Under the pieces are notes generated by a model. It was given only the letters and a program-made list of their open reading frames with translations. It ran no database searches and had not been told where the DNA came from. 64,000 nucleotides of DNA from Schizosaccharomyces osmophilus (taxonomy: Eukaryota > Ascomycota > Schizosaccharomycetes > Schizosaccharomycetales > Schizosaccharomycetaceae). Of this stretch, positions 1-11,982 are shown piece by piece. Location: NCBI RefSeq assembly GCF_027921745.1, contig NC_079238.1:248001-312000 (forward strand), written 5' to 3'. The position numbers and the translations under genes were made by a program. Positions within the stretch are counted from its first letter, which is position 1; each line of letters starts with the position of its first letter.

Positions 1-638
1 GAGACGTTTGACTTGATGCCACCAGTACCCAAACCAATAATAATGAGGGAAACAACGAAACCGCCTAAACTTTTTCCAGAATTTACGACGGAGGGAATGG
101 CGGTACAAGTAAGGATAAGAATACCAACAAAATAAATAACAGCACTGACCCAAATGGTGTTGTATCGACCCAAGAATTGATCGGCAATGAAAGCGGAAAA
201 GACAGGGGTTACATAGCACCAGAATTGGAAGAAGTTAGAAAGACCAGTAGCACCAGATTGACCAAGACTCAAAGCACCTTTTGTGGAGTCGTGAGGACCG
301 AATTGCATGTAATTTTGGAAAGGGACAGTTAAACCATAATAAGCAAACCGTTCGCAAAGTTCGACGATGACAATCACCCAAGCACAGAAAGGGATGCTAC
401 TTGGAACATGACTAAGTGTTTGGATTTCTTCTTCCGTAGGAGGAAAATAGGTTTCGCCATCGATAATAATTCCATCGGAAAGGGACTTTTCGGGGGAATC
501 TTGGCTGTACAAGGACTGCTCATCAGCAATGACGGTGGCTTCTTCGGGATTCTTCTTCACATCTTTTTCGTAAGATTCGTTTGTCGAAATAATGTCAAAA
601 GCGCCATCAACGGCCTTGTTGGGAGGAATTGTGCTCAT
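1..638 (-). CDS. ptr2: PTR2-family peptide transporter, N-terminal part (cut by window edge)
   Basis: Proton-coupled di/tripeptide transporter of the plasma membrane, POT/PTR (SLC15) family. The frame is open from ATG at 638 to the left edge, giving the first 212 residues. About 90 acidic, hydrophilic residues form the cytosolic N-terminus and match the long N-terminus of fungal Ptr2. The first membrane helix then carries the family signature ELCERFAYYGL, followed by a second segment ending in DQFLGRYNTIW (PTR2 signature region) and a helix with GLGTGGIKSNV. No intron is needed. The S. pombe orthologue is ptr2. The rest of the gene lies left of the window. A TATA box and a long ATG-free leader lie upstream on the same strand. 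Family assignment is firm; orthology rests on similarity remembered from S. pombe. Confidence 0.93.
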   Translation of the reverse strand, partial: MSTIPPNKAVDGAFDIISTNESYEKDVKKNPEEATVIADEQSLYSQDSPEKSLSDGIIIDGETYFPPTEEEIQTLSHVPSSIPFCAWVIVIVELCERFAYYGLTVPFQNYMQFGPHDSTKGALSLGQSGATGLSNFFQFWCYVTPVFSAFIADQFLGRYNTIWVSAVIYFVGILILTCTAIPSVVNSGKSLGGFVVSLIIIGLGTGGIKSNV

Positions 639-1209
639 GGTATGAAAACAATACCAACCAAAAATGAATAAGGGAAAAGAAGAATAAAAAAAGGGAAACT
701 ACAAAAACAAAAATCCAAGGACAAGAGGGATAGAGATCTAACTAAATATTGAATAGAATTGTCCTTTCTTAGAAAACCTGTTTGATGGATATAGGAGAAC
801 ACAGATTCTCAAAAAGGTAACAAAAGGGTAACAAAAAATAGATAGAATCTACGCGTCTAAAAATAGGTAGACACAAAAGTTAAGAAGAAAAGAGCCAACA
901 AATAAGTTTTATATTATTTAGATAATAAATGTTGGGAAATGTTTCAGTTCTGCTTTATCGAGAGATATTAAAACACAACAAAAACAAGGAAATTAGAGCA
1001 CACAAAAACAAGCGAAAAAGGAATCCTTTTTCCAAATCCGGTTCAGATGATTATGGACTGATTCTCGTATCAAAGAAAGAATAAAATATTAAATATCAAA
1101 GAATGAAAAATTGAAAAACGAAAAAGAAAATAATAGTCACAAAGTATTTTCTACTTGCTGCTGGTACGTTCCGGACAAGAGAGCGATATAATCCCGAGGG
1201 AATGCCCGG
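639..1209 (-). promoter_or_regulatory. ptr2 long leader, free of ATG
   Basis: Between the ptr2 start codon and the TATA box there is no ATG on the minus strand; the first CAT on the plus strand is at about 1246. The sense strand is pyrimidine-rich, because the plus strand reads as purine runs. I infer that most of this is a 5' untranslated leader of roughly 500 nt, read by scanning ribosomes. Confidence 0.55.
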
Positions 1210-1217
1210 TTATATAG
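1210..1217 (-). promoter_or_regulatory. TATA box of ptr2
   Basis: The minus strand reads CTATATAA, an exact TATA-box match, about 570 nt upstream of the ptr2 ATG and pointing towards it. No other gene in this direction could use it. Its role is inferred from position. Confidence 0.55.
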
Positions 1218-1775
1218 TCACAGGCTTTTTAACGATAGCGATATCCATGTGGTAAAAACGCCTTTATCTATGTAAAAACAGCCATTTGTCTAGATAAGAA
1301 ATCTCGCACATTAGGTACAGCCGTGTAGCCATGTGGCCAAATTTTAACCAATCAAATGTCGTAAAATAAAAGCAAACAAGCGAGATGAGAGAACCGATCC
1401 AATCAATCACTTCTTGACCAATCATAGGAAACCGGATTAACCTTGTTCTTTCGATCAGCAGATAATGAAATAAACACATGCCATGAGATATGTCTACCGG
1501 AGTCCAGATACTCCATTAGGTTTCACGATGATGGTACTGTTACCACCTACAGGAATTAGATAGAGATTAAGTTTATCAACGTGATGTTGACAGAACCATA
1601 TATGGATCGCGTAGAACAGTCTTTCGTAACTTATGAAAAAGACCGGAAAGAGCGGCTGGCACGACTCGTGTTGTTTGGGTGGCAGTGCAGGGCCGTTAAG
1701 GAAGAGCTTAGTTTTAGTAAACAAACGCACTTGGCAGCTATCTGTAGACAGTAGTAGAGTCAGGAATGGAGCAGG

Positions 1776-1796
1776 ACAGAACAGAACAGAACAGAA
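1776..1796. repeat. ACAGA pentanucleotide microsatellite
   Basis: Four tandem copies of ACAGA in a gene-free region. Probably replication slippage. Confidence 0.8.
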
Positions 1797-2334
1797 GAGT
1801 GGTAATGAAACGAATAAATAGATGGATTGCTTGAAATTGAACCACCGAGATATTGCAGAATGAAAGAGCTGATAGAAAGAATGATGCCAAGTTGTGTAAG
1901 AATGATAACAAAAAGTGGAAGAAACGATAGACAACGAACGTTTAGCTTAGTTGAGCCCCGTTGGAAACGTCCTAGGAATGAAATGGAAACCAAACCCCGG
2001 TTTATTTACAAGACATTGATGAATTGAGTGATGAATTGAGAGAATCTGTATCCATATTTCTTTGTAGATATCATTTTCTGCTTGGACTTGCCTATGAATC
2101 TTGCATCGGAAACTGTACCTGTTGTGAGGGCGGGAGTGGAAGATGGTGGGTGTAGAAACCTTGTAAACAAACACATCATGTAAACAAATAAAATATAAAA
2201 GTATATAATCTTAACAGGGATCCGTGTCGGCTTTTAATAATGTTCTTTGTTTCCCAGGCTCTTGCTTAAGCGAAGCTCCTTATGTTGTTTAAGTACGGAT
2301 GGCTAACGAGGATCAACAAGGAAAGCAATGGGGG

Positions 2335-2372
2335 TATAGTAGTAGTAAGTAGTGGTAGTAGTAGTAGTAGAA
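2335..2372. repeat. Imperfect GTA trinucleotide microsatellite
   Basis: About eleven GTA/TAG units with two interruptions, in non-coding DNA downstream of the pantothenate kinase gene. A further degenerate patch follows to about 2400. Confidence 0.8.
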
Positions 2373-2777
2373 GAGGTAATGGGTGGTATTAGTAGTGTAG
2401 TATCGTTTTAAAAAAGGTGAAAACAGTGAAAACCGTGAATGGTTGATCAGCAATGGATGAAAAAGGAAAAGCTAAGACATGACGAGCATGGACGCTTGCT
2501 TATGGATACGCTGGTCCACCTTTACTGAAATGAAATTGTTTGTTATATTTATTCATCATGGAACCCGTCCAACATTATCATCAACATCATTATGATCGAT
2601 CCAAGAGTCTAGAGACCTTTTTTCTTGTTTTCTTTTCTCATACAATTCGATGGATTTCCTTTGGAGTGTGTCGTGTCGAGCACATTCCAACACATGCAAA
2701 TGCCGTACATCATAAAGAAAACATGAGAAAATCGATTTATCTATCCAAGAAAAATAACTGGAGTGCGAAAAGAAATA

Positions 2778-4134
2778 TTACGAGATGGGGGGGACAGGAA
2801 CATTACTTTCAGCTCTTGCATACTTTAAAAAAGCTCCAAACACCCCTAAATAACCCTCATGTCTCAAAAAATATGCGTTCATCGTCTGATTGCTCCAAAA
2901 TTTAATGGCATAGGTAAGCGTATGCATCGTTTGTACATGGTTGCGAATAAAGCTGCCTCCAAAGTAGATGTTTTTGACGTTATGCTTTTGCGCATGCAAA
3001 TATGCAATCTGGCCAATGTTGTTACTAATCGCTAATAACAATGACCTAGCAATGTCTTCCGGTAAAAATTCGTCCAGTCTTTTGTTTTCCCGGAACACTT
3101 TTCCAAACGAACTCGCGATCGTGCTGTCTTTCAGTCCAAACCGCTCATAACCAACATTTTCTCCATAAATGTCGCCCACCAACATATCTACCGCCGCGTT
3201 GTCTCCTTTTTTCGAGAGTTCCAACATTTCATCATACGACGACGCATGCGTCAGCAAGGATAGCAGCCCCCAAAGCGTTCCCCCTCCCAGCGATGATCCT
3301 CCAATACGCTCAAACTTGGAAGGTCCCGTCACTTTCAAAATACTCACACCAGATCCAATATTCACAAGCATGTGTGGATACTTTTCGTCATGAAATTGCT
3401 CTTCGAATGCCATCTCACACGTCTCTGGGTTTAACATGAATACCTCGCCTGGAATGCATGACACCAAGTAGTTTAATCCTTTAATTAAGCATTCCATCTC
3501 ATCTTCACGAATCACCTCTACATTCAATTCTTCTGACATTCTATCATAAAACTTGTACGCTCCTCCTCCCGTAGCCATCACCGTAACGGGCTTTCGTCTC
3601 GATTCTCGTGCGTGGTCCTGTATTAATTGCTTCATAAGTTGTATGCAGTCATCAATTTTAGAAGTCTCAAACTTAACAAACGATAATCTTCCTCCACGAT
3701 CAGATACATTTTCATGAACCTCTGAACTTGACGAACTCGGGGATGTTGTGTCTCGAACATAGTAAAGGATCTTTGCCAGTGAACCACCAATCTAGACAAT
3801 CCTTCATTAGTACTTGTTTTTCGAAACTTTCCGTCATTCACATTTTCTCGTTTCCTCTAGAAAACACCACATACATCAATCGCAATATGCGTGACTTGAG
3901 AGCGATTATTTGGTAGAACTATGTCTTTGCTATCCTGACCTTCCTCCTCAAGGATTTGAGCTCCTATCTTTTTGTTAGTCTCACGCTCCTCGTTCAAATC
4001 CAACTGCTCATCCTTCCTATCATACCTGTCAGGTTTAACCATAACGATGGAGGTTCTGCTAATTGGCGTTCAACCTGTTCTATAATTTCTTCACTAATTT
4101 GGCTGTGTCGTAATCCTGGTTTGTTTGTATCCAT
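2778..4134 (-). CDS. Pantothenate kinase (fumble/type II PanK)
   Basis: Phosphorylates pantothenate with ATP, the first step of coenzyme A synthesis. Three exons: 4134-4026, 3963-3875 and 3791-2778, giving 403 residues. Intron 1 has donor GTATGA and a CTAAC branch 11 nt before its AG. Intron 2 has donor GTATGT and branch TACTAAT. The second junction rebuilds the ATP-binding motif HIAID|IGGSLAKI. Further family motifs are ATGGGAYKF, NIGSGVSILKV, GGSSLGGGTLWGL and the C-terminal GGSFIRNH. The three-exon model was chosen over a start at 4042 because it joins the conserved LTGAQIL segment in frame, and because 403 aa agrees with my memory of S. pombe SPBC4B4.01c. It lies head-to-tail behind nca2. 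Confidence 0.93.
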
Positions 4135-4818
4135 ATTGTTCAGGTATCTATTGGGTATTACACAAAATAGCGGTTCTATTAGCCTAAATGCTTCTTGCTT
4201 CTAATCAATTTCGCTCTATGTTTCTTTTCGAAATACAAAAGAACTCAATCTGCTTTGCTGTGGTTCAAGAAAAAGATGGGACTTGTGTGTGTCTAGTGTG
4301 TGCACGTGTGGGACTTGTGTTGGGTCGTATGTTTGTACCAAACTCATATCTTTAAAGAAGACTATCTATCAAGCGCCTTCAGTTCATTCTCTTAATTGTT
4401 CTATAAAAGCTTGTATTTCTTTTGAAACGGTAATCATTTTGTTTCATAAAGTACAAGAATGTTTACACCATCTTTTCACTGAAACATGGAATCACTAAAC
4501 ATAGTCTAGTATTACGAGAATTTATGTTATTTTAAGTACCAGTAAAAATAAACGTTAGTAGTTCATCTCATTTAAAAAGTCCTTGTAATTTCTGAATGAA
4601 CTCATTGATCATTCTAGGTTCTTTTGCTTTTTATATATCCGAGAGTTTATTCATGCTCAAACGATGGAAGCTCTTCATAAGAAAATTGGTTTTCTCTTTC
4701 AAAAAGAATTTTTGCAAGGGAGAAGAGAAGGGATAGAGATTGGAAACAAGAGTTTTATGAGTTCATAGCTACTTCATTGAAATCCTATAGAAGCACTTTC
4801 CACAAAAAAAGATTCAAC
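4135..4818. other. Intergenic, pantothenate kinase promoter and nca2 3' flank
   Basis: About 680 bases between two minus-strand genes. A 71-codon frame at 4283-4498 has no family features. No RNA gene or repeat seen. Confidence 0.5.
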
Positions 4819-6525
4819 TTAAATGCTAGGATGAAATAATCTATAAATTCGGTCAATAGCACGGAGTTGGGAAGAAACACCATAAGCGTTTGTCTGGATA
4901 TCTTCCAAGTCTTGAAGAAGATCTTCCTGCATTGGTTTGGAAATTGCCAACTCTTTAGATAGCTCAGCCATGGAATTGACCTGAAACACAAGTAACCCAT
5001 ACTTCTGGTCATCCAAGGTTTTCTTCTTTCCAGAACATAGCAAAATTCTTTCCGCATCTCGCATTGCTTGGCGGAACCGTTGACGACGCTCCGACAAAGA
5101 TAAAACACTCCTTTTAAGAACATTTTTCTGAAACTGCTTGATCATAGCATAGCAAAAGATGATACTAGGAGTAATTCCCACAGTTGCAAAGACGAGCTGC
5201 TGACTCTTCAACAATCGATCAATACCGCTCAATGCTACCTCAACATCCACCTTTGTCTTTTGTAACTGAATCAAAAGGGTACGGATCAAATTTCCGGAAA
5301 TAGCCGTTTTTAACGGCGCTTTTAAATCATGTTCGTATGCCTGCAGCACTGGAGTCAAGTCTCCTTCCCGGACTTGAGCCTTTACGAGATCCAGGTCTAT
5401 GGTAGATGTAGAAGTATCACGCACAAAATCTAGTACCATACGTTGAAGACTTTTCATATCGCTATCCAAACTTTGCGTCTGAATCACTGCGATTTGAGAG
5501 TCTGCACGATTACTGCTTATGGTATCTAAAATGCCCAAGACAGGCTTATAGACCCAATTATTAATAAAATCAGCCAATGTCAAATATAAATACTCTATCC
5601 AATCTAATAGATTACGTTGATTTTTCGTGATGAATCGAATCGTCACCCAACTCGTCAACAAAGCTGTTAGTACTTTAAACCAACTCCTTTCAAAAGTAGA
5701 AGGGCTATAATATTCTTTGGCCTGTAATTGCTGTTCACTCGGTTTTATTATCGTATCAAAAATTGCCAAGAGGTCTTCTGCACGATTTTTGTTTGGGCTT
5801 ATATTTAGAAGTGTAAGCAGGCGCTCAATCCATTTGCTCACAAGATCATCTAGTTTTGTAGGTTCTTGGGTAACGGAGGAATCAAAAACTTCAGGAGGAA
5901 GCCTTGCATCCATTATAGCCCTACTTAAGCTACCAATTTTCGATGCATTTTTATCTCGTAGAACACGCAAATGCTTGGCATTGCTTCCATATTCATGGCG
6001 TATAAGTGAAAGAACATTTGTGCGAGAAATAAATACTTCACGAGCATAAAAATGAATATCCGCGGCGCTAACCTTTGGGAAAAAATTGCTCTTTTGAAAC
6101 ACTTGCGAAAAGTTTGGATAGCGAAGTGTTGAATTCACGGACTGCCGAAAGGCCTTCCACAAACGAATAGGAAAAGACTGAATCAAATAATATAAGCGCG
6201 AAATCCAATTTCTGTCCACGGTTTCCCAATAGTGCATATTGTCAGACAATTCAGTTGTTTCATTCAATAACTTTTTTAGTAGCATGACATGTAATGTTGC
6301 AGAACATCGACCCAAAATGGACCAATACAGAGAATCATGTTGATTGCTTTCTAATTTTTGAATCTCCTGGATGACAAGTCGTAACTGATACTTGCTGATT
6401 GAAGATCCGTCCAGCTGCTGGAAGACCTGTAAAGCCAATGAATTCGGTGGAGAGCTAGACTTTGTATAGATGCTTTCGTCAAAGGTACTGTAAACATTTT
6501 TCAAGTGTTTCCGATAAATCTCCAT
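4819..6525 (-). CDS. nca2: Nca2-type mitochondrial protein (nuclear control of ATPase 2)
   Basis: Single-exon gene of 568 residues. The C-terminal two thirds match the NCA2 family, which in budding yeast is needed for correct expression of the mitochondrial Atp6/Atp8 subunits and acts at the mitochondrial membrane. A hydrophobic stretch near residues 270-300 and another at about 450-470 (FATVGITPSIIFCYAMI) look like membrane segments. The last helix, ending ELSKELAISKPMQEDLLQDL then YRLFHPSI, is typical of the family end. The start at 6525 is the first ATG and no intron is needed. It holds the position of S. pombe SPBC4B4.02c between pantothenate kinase and rsc1. Confidence 0.88.
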   Translation of the reverse strand: MEIYRKHLKNVYSTFDESIYTKSSSPPNSLALQVFQQLDGSSISKYQLRLVIQEIQKLESNQHDSLYWSILGRCSATLHVMLLKKLLNETTELSDNMHYWETVDRNWISRLYYLIQSFPIRLWKAFRQSVNSTLRYPNFSQVFQKSNFFPKVSAADIHFYAREVFISRTNVLSLIRHEYGSNAKHLRVLRDKNASKIGSLSRAIMDARLPPEVFDSSVTQEPTKLDDLVSKWIERLLTLLNISPNKNRAEDLLAIFDTIIKPSEQQLQAKEYYSPSTFERSWFKVLTALLTSWVTIRFITKNQRNLLDWIEYLYLTLADFINNWVYKPVLGILDTISSNRADSQIAVIQTQSLDSDMKSLQRMVLDFVRDTSTSTIDLDLVKAQVREGDLTPVLQAYEHDLKAPLKTAISGNLIRTLLIQLQKTKVDVEVALSGIDRLLKSQQLVFATVGITPSIIFCYAMIKQFQKNVLKRSVLSLSERRQRFRQAMRDAERILLCSGKKKTLDDQKYGLLVFQVNSMAELSKELAISKPMQEDLLQDLEDIQTNAYGVSSQLRAIDRIYRLFHPSI

Positions 6526-7219
6526 AATTTATCCACAGGAACGCAGTTTACAGCTTCATAAATTTTTTAAATAAATCTATATTAAATAATTGAGGGGAGT
6601 TACTATACAAAATGAGAGTTTTCGTTTCTGGTTTTTACGATTTAGAGTGCTATAGAATTTGAGGTCATAGGACTGATTCTTTTAGCAAGGTGATCATCAT
6701 CCAGCCAAGGATTCTTGCTGAATAAAAGAAAACAAAAGAATTTAAAATAAAAATAGAAAACCCGTTTCTGTTTATGATATATGAATGTGAGTATTAAAGT
6801 CCATTTGTTTGAAAAAAATCCATTCTATTCTCTTTTAGCATCCTAGAGAAAAGAAAGAACCTGAGACCAAACGACTTTATAGGTAAAAAATCTTTTCACA
6901 TCTCTAATAAAAATAAACCACATTCAAATAGAAAGGAAAAAGTACGCTGTACTGAAATCTATGTAATTCATATTTTCTTCCGCCTATTTATTTATTTACC
7001 AAAGAGCTAGTACGTATTCGTTAAACATATTTTTGCGTTGTGGTAAACGTTATAGTACTTTAATGTTTAATATCGGTAAACCCTTTTCAACTACAGTCAA
7101 ACACGCAAAAGAATATTAAGGCAGACATTCAAAACCGGTAAACAAACTTAATGCACTCCAAGGTATGATTGTAATTGCTCCCATTTCCAATCCACACTCG
7201 AACGTGGCCGTATTCCACT
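6526..7219. other. Divergent promoter region between nca2 and rsc1
   Basis: About 700 AT-rich bases between two divergent start codons. No ORF of note, RNA gene or repeat seen. Confidence 0.5.
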
Positions 7220-9862
7220 ATGTCTGGAAACGCTGGTTCCTCTACGTATGTGGCATTTCAACCATCATAATATAGACTAACATTTTATTAGAGAGGATGG
7301 AAAACACCATAAACTTCTTATTTACTTTCTTGAGCGAATTCGAAGTTCCAAGGATAATGTGTACGTTGTGCTCGGTATATGAATGAGAAAAAGTGAATGA
7401 TCTAACACACAATTTGTATTAGTGGAAATTCCCTTTCTAAAATAATTGAAACGAATCCGCTGTCGGACAATCCGAATGATTTATTTGCCAGCAATCGGCC
7501 AACCTGTTTGAAAGCAGTTCAACTAAAGATAGAAAGCTCTGCTTATCGAGATTTATCAGAATTTGTCTTTGACATCGCTCAATTAATCGCTAATGTCAAA
7601 TTTTTGTACCACGGTTCGCAGAGCTTCTCTCTTGTTTGTATGTTGGAAGAATTTTGTATTCTCCAGTTACAAATGCTGCACCAGCAAGGATTCACAGCTA
7701 TGACCCTTTGGCCTCAGGTTCAAGCATCGCATGCTATGATGAGTCAAAAAAGTACTACCTCCAATACCTTCCGACCTTCTTCGATTTCCCCCCAAAGCTT
7801 GCTTTCTGCAAATGCATCAAATACACCCAATACACCCAAACAAGTAAAGCATGAAGAACAACCATCTGATCAGGATTCAGAGTTTTATGGGGAAGAAGCT
7901 GAAGCAGATACAGAGTTAAAGAGAAAATTTGCTCGTGATGAGTCCGTGGCGAAAGAAGAAGATGTCAAACATAGAAAGTTGCAACAATTTCCAACGAAAC
8001 CAACTGTTCCACTAGAAGCAAAAGCAAAAGTGATTATGCGTCAGGTTCGAAGATATCGGGATGTGAATGGAAGACAATTATTTGCACCATTTGAGCGTTT
8101 ACCAGATCCAAGGATGTTTCCTGAATATTATCAAGCAATTCACCATCCCATGGCCCTAGATGTGATCCAGAAGAAATTAAACAAAAATCAATATTCGTCT
8201 CTTGATGAGTTCATTTCTGATTTTAACCTCATGTTCAACAATGCAAAATCTTTTAATGACTCTTCTAGTCAGGTATTCCGCGATGCCGACTTTCTACAAA
8301 AGTACTTGGCCGACGTGATTCAAATGGAGCTGGGAAGACTGGATGTTGATGGTGGTCCATACGACGTAGATTCTCACACTTCTCAGAGACACGACAAGCA
8401 ATTTCAGACATCCATCTTTTATGAAGGCACTCCGCTGAGCATAGGGGATTGGATATTATTGAAGAACCCGTCTGACCTTAATAAACCGGTTGTTGCACAG
8501 ATATTCAAAATTTGGAATTCATCTGACCAAACACCTTGGATAACCGTATGCTGGTACTTCCGCCCTGAACAAACCGTACACCGTGCCGATCGCATCTTCT
8601 ATGAAAACGAAGTATTCAAAACATCTCTTTACAGGGATCATCCTGTTTCGGATATTATTGAAAGATGTTTTGTAATGTACATCACTCGCTACGTGCGCGG
8701 GAGGCCGAAAGGTATTCGCTCAACGCCGGTGTTTGTTTGTGAGTCTCGCTATAATGATGACACGAAACAATTCAGCAAAATTAAATCCTGGAAAGGGTGT
8801 ATGCCTGAAGAAGTTCGAGGATTCGACTATGAAATGATACTTTTTGATCATACTATCCCTCCAAATAAAGTTCCTAGTCCTTTGCTTCACTTGCTATCTG
8901 GGAGACCCCAAATGTCCGACACTCAAACGCAGATGGCTTTATTTGGTAACAATAGCATGAACGCGATTCCTGCTCAGGGTGTTATATTGCCAACTTCTAC
9001 GAATCTTGATGATAATTTGAATCCAAACCGCGTTATTTCTCCATCCCCTTCCGAATCGTTTTCGTCAACGCCGAAGCCTTCCCATTTGAATAATGGTACT
9101 CCTCCTGTAATGCCAACTTATGCAAGAAAGACTAGTACTCACTCGGATCGTACACAATCCCATCTTTCAAGATTAGGCTTGCCAGGTCCAGGGATGTACG
9201 GTTCTGCAGGTGGATACCCCCCCTTGGGAAATCAAAGCAACATGGGTCCTTTACCAGCACGTCCTTTTTATGGAAGCACACAAGACGTTACTTCCATGCC
9301 TCAATCTCAAAATTTATCCAACCTGTACGGGTCGAAGATGAATTCTCAATTTACAAAAGCGAATGTAACACCACAAGGTACACGCGCTCCTGGATCGGTT
9401 GCTAACGTATCCGGACAAACAACACATTTGAGTACTGCAAACAATGTGCATACGATGCCACCTCTTCCTTCATATACAGCTGCATTTATAATTCCAGGGA
9501 CTCATCAAAAAGAAGATGGCAGTGCCGCTGGTCAAGGAATTGATGAGAAAACTACCATTAACGTTGACACAGTGAAGGTTCTTGATAAGGACGACTCTGG
9601 TAATGTCCTATGGTATTCGGTTCCACCTCAAGATCCGCTACCAATACAAAATTATAATTCTAATTTAAGTCATTCGTTAAAATATTTGGAATTCAAAAGA
9701 AAAAGGAGCCAGGATAAAAAAAAAGAATTGCAAACTTCCCCTAACAGAGAAGAAGCGCACAAGCATGACAAACTAATTAGTTCAGCTTTAGAAAAGCTGC
9801 ATGATTTGCAGGTACAACAAATTCACACATTAAAGAGCGAGTTGCCTAATATGAAGCACTAA
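7220..9862 (+). CDS. rsc1: RSC chromatin-remodelling subunit Rsc1 (two bromodomains and BAH)
   Basis: Subunit of the RSC nucleosome remodeller. Exons 7220-7245, 7292-7360 and 7423-9862 give 844 residues. The first exon encodes only eight full codons. The second donor must be GTACGT at 7361, because the GT two bases earlier breaks the frame. A degenerate first bromodomain covers about residues 10-110. The second, about 230-335, has the MFPEYYQAIHHPMALD core and FNNAKSFN. A BAH domain at about 365-485 has the SIGDWILL and ITVCWYFRPEQT motifs. The remaining 300 residues are low-complexity, rich in Ser, Pro and Gln, with a basic helix at the end. The domain order is that of yeast Rsc1/Rsc2. Position matches S. 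pombe SPBC4B4.03. Confidence 0.94.
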
Positions 9863-10208
9863 TTTTGGTTATGGTTGCCTGAAGTTGGATGCATACATCT
9901 GTGTACATTAGATTTTTTTCTTCATTGGTATGAATTAGTTTATGGCCTGAGGCATTGAAGGTGGACGTTCATTGCCAATAAAAACAATTCATTTTTATCT
10001 AAAATAATTCATAGTGAATAGATGACTATGGTCCTCAGAACTTCATCCAATTAGTACATTATATTCATCTTCTAATTCACCTCTTTTTTAAAATTGCAGT
10101 CCTGCGTTATCCATCGTTAAACCAGCATGGTAGACATACATTTACCGTTACAATACAACTTCTTTTTGATTCGTTTGAATATTTTTCATTTAAACAACAT
10201 CTTATAGG
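9863..10208. other. Intergenic between rsc1 and the eIF2A gene
   Basis: About 350 AT-rich bases serving as rsc1 3' end and downstream promoter. Nothing else seen. Confidence 0.5.
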
Positions 10209-11982
10209 ATGTCCCAAAAAAATCAATTTGCTTGTTCGTAATAATTAACTGAATGAAGGAGAAACTAACTATGTAGTTCGGTCAACTAAGGCCATTGGGC
10301 TCGTGAATGCCAGCGAAAACTTTACCAAGCCAGCTGCATTCGAGGAAGTTGATGAAATAGTTCGTGTTTCTTGCTATACTCCTAACGGGAAATACTATGC
10401 ATACGCTAGCCCAAATAATGTTGTTATCATTGACACTGGGTCTGGAAAGACATTGAGAGTTTTGCCAGCAGCAAACGTTTACGAGCTGGGATTTTCTCCT
10501 CTAGGAAGCATCTTAGGTACATGGGAGCGCCCTGGCAAGGAAGCTGATGGAAATCCCAAGCAAAATATGAAGATTTGGAACACCGACACCGGCGACTTGA
10601 TATTCAGCTTTGTTCAACGTAACCAAACTGGCTGGAACTTGCAATACACCGTCGATGAAAAACTTGCAGCTCGTTTGGTGACCAATGAGATTCATTTCTA
10701 TGACACTGCCAACTTGGGAAAGCCTCCAGTATTCAAGTTACGAGTGGAAGGAATGAGTGACTTTGCTTTGTCTCCCGGACGGAACCACATCGTTGCTGTG
10801 TTTGTCCCGGAAAGAAAGGGTGCACCAGCCTCGGTTCGTACATACAGCATTCCCAACTTTACCAGACCCCTTTCCCAGAAGACATTCTTCAAGGCCGACA
10901 AGGTTCAATTCAAATGGAATGCTTTAGGTACTTCTCTATTGGTTTTGACACAAACTGATGTTGATAAGTCAAACAAGAATTATTATGGTGAAACAAATCT
11001 ATATCTTCTGGGAATTACTGGCCAATTTGACAGCCGTGTTGATTTGGATCGCGAAGGCCCTATCCACGATGTCGCCTGGAACACAAATTCCAAGGAGTTC
11101 GGTATTGTTTATGGTTACATGCCTGCGAAGACTTCAATCTATGACAGCCGTGCTAATGTTATCCATACCTTGCCCCTTGCACCTCGAAACACACTTTTGT
11201 TTTCACCAAATTCAAGATATATCATGTTGGCAGGTTTTGGAAATCTCCAAGGTAGCATTGATATTTTCGACCGCCTCAATCAAATGAAGAAAATAACTAC
11301 CGTTGAAGCTGCTAATAGTACTTTCTGCGAATTCAGTCCCGACAGCCAATTCTTATTGACGGCTGTCACATCTCCCAGACTTCGTGTTGACAATAGTATT
11401 AAAATTTGGCACATTACAGGAGCACCCATGTTCTATGAAGAATTCGCAGAACTTTATCAGGCATTTTGGAGGCCTAGCCTGTTAAACGTTGCTTTGGTGG
11501 ATGATTCCCAAAGTGCTTCTAGCTTACCTTCTGCTCCAAATGCTCACGAGTCTGCTAGCAAGCTGTCTTCCAAGCCTGCCGTTAAGCCTACGGGTGCTTA
11601 TCGCCCTCCTGGTGCTAGAGGCCAAGCTTCCACATTCTCTTATAAGCGTGAGGAGCTCGATGTTTTGAGCAGCAACAGCGCTTCAAAGTTGCAAGCCACT
11701 CCTCGTCAACGTGTTGTTCCTGGTGCTGCCCCAGTGCCAGAAAAGAACAGCAAAAAGAACAAATCTAATAATAGTCAGAAGGCTGCACCTCAACAACCTC
11801 CTGCTGAGGCGAGTGACGAGAAGAAAATCCGTTCCCTCTGCAAAAAGTTGCGTGCCATTGACGATCTCAAGGCACGTTTGGACAAGAATGAAGAGCTGGA
11901 GGCTACTCAAGTTAAGAAAGTAGAGTCCGAAGGAAAGGTTTTAGAGGAGCTGAAAGCACTTGGTTGGAACCCAAATGCTTAA
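10209..11982 (+). CDS. Translation initiation factor eIF2A
   Basis: Exons 10209-10233 and 10277-11982, 576 residues. The tiny first exon encodes eight codons. The intron uses a GTTCGT donor and a CTAAC branch; the alternative GTAATA site three bases on breaks the frame. The product is a cytosolic beta-propeller protein that can deliver initiator tRNA to ribosomes outside the eIF2 route. Propeller blades fill about residues 25-400 (for example YELGFSPLGSILGTWERP and KIWNTDTGDLIFSF). A linker with KPTGAYRPPGARG follows, then a C-terminal charged helix beginning KKIRSLCKKLRAIDDLK, both hallmarks of eIF2A. Length and position match S. pombe SPBC4B4.04. Confidence 0.94.

Larger units (their letters stand above)
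1218..2777. other. Intergenic region, ptr2 upstream sequence and pantothenate kinase 3' flank
   Basis: No convincing gene. Several overlapping frames of 60-146 codons occur on both strands around 1.5-2.2 kb, but they lack family features, start context and splice signals. The stretch holds an ACAGA pentamer repeat, a GTA microsatellite and a short direct repeat (GATGAATTGAG twice, about 2019-2042). It may hold ptr2 control sites or a non-coding transcript. Confidence 0.5.

Noticed and set aside
1494-2174. Overlapping ORFs on both strands between ptr2 and the pantothenate kinase gene
   Set aside because: Several frames overlap one another, none has a family signature or credible start, and they run through microsatellite sequence.
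3857-4042. Pantothenate kinase start at the ATG at 4042
   Set aside because: A spliced model from 4134 with a clear branch site joins a conserved segment in frame and gives the expected family length.
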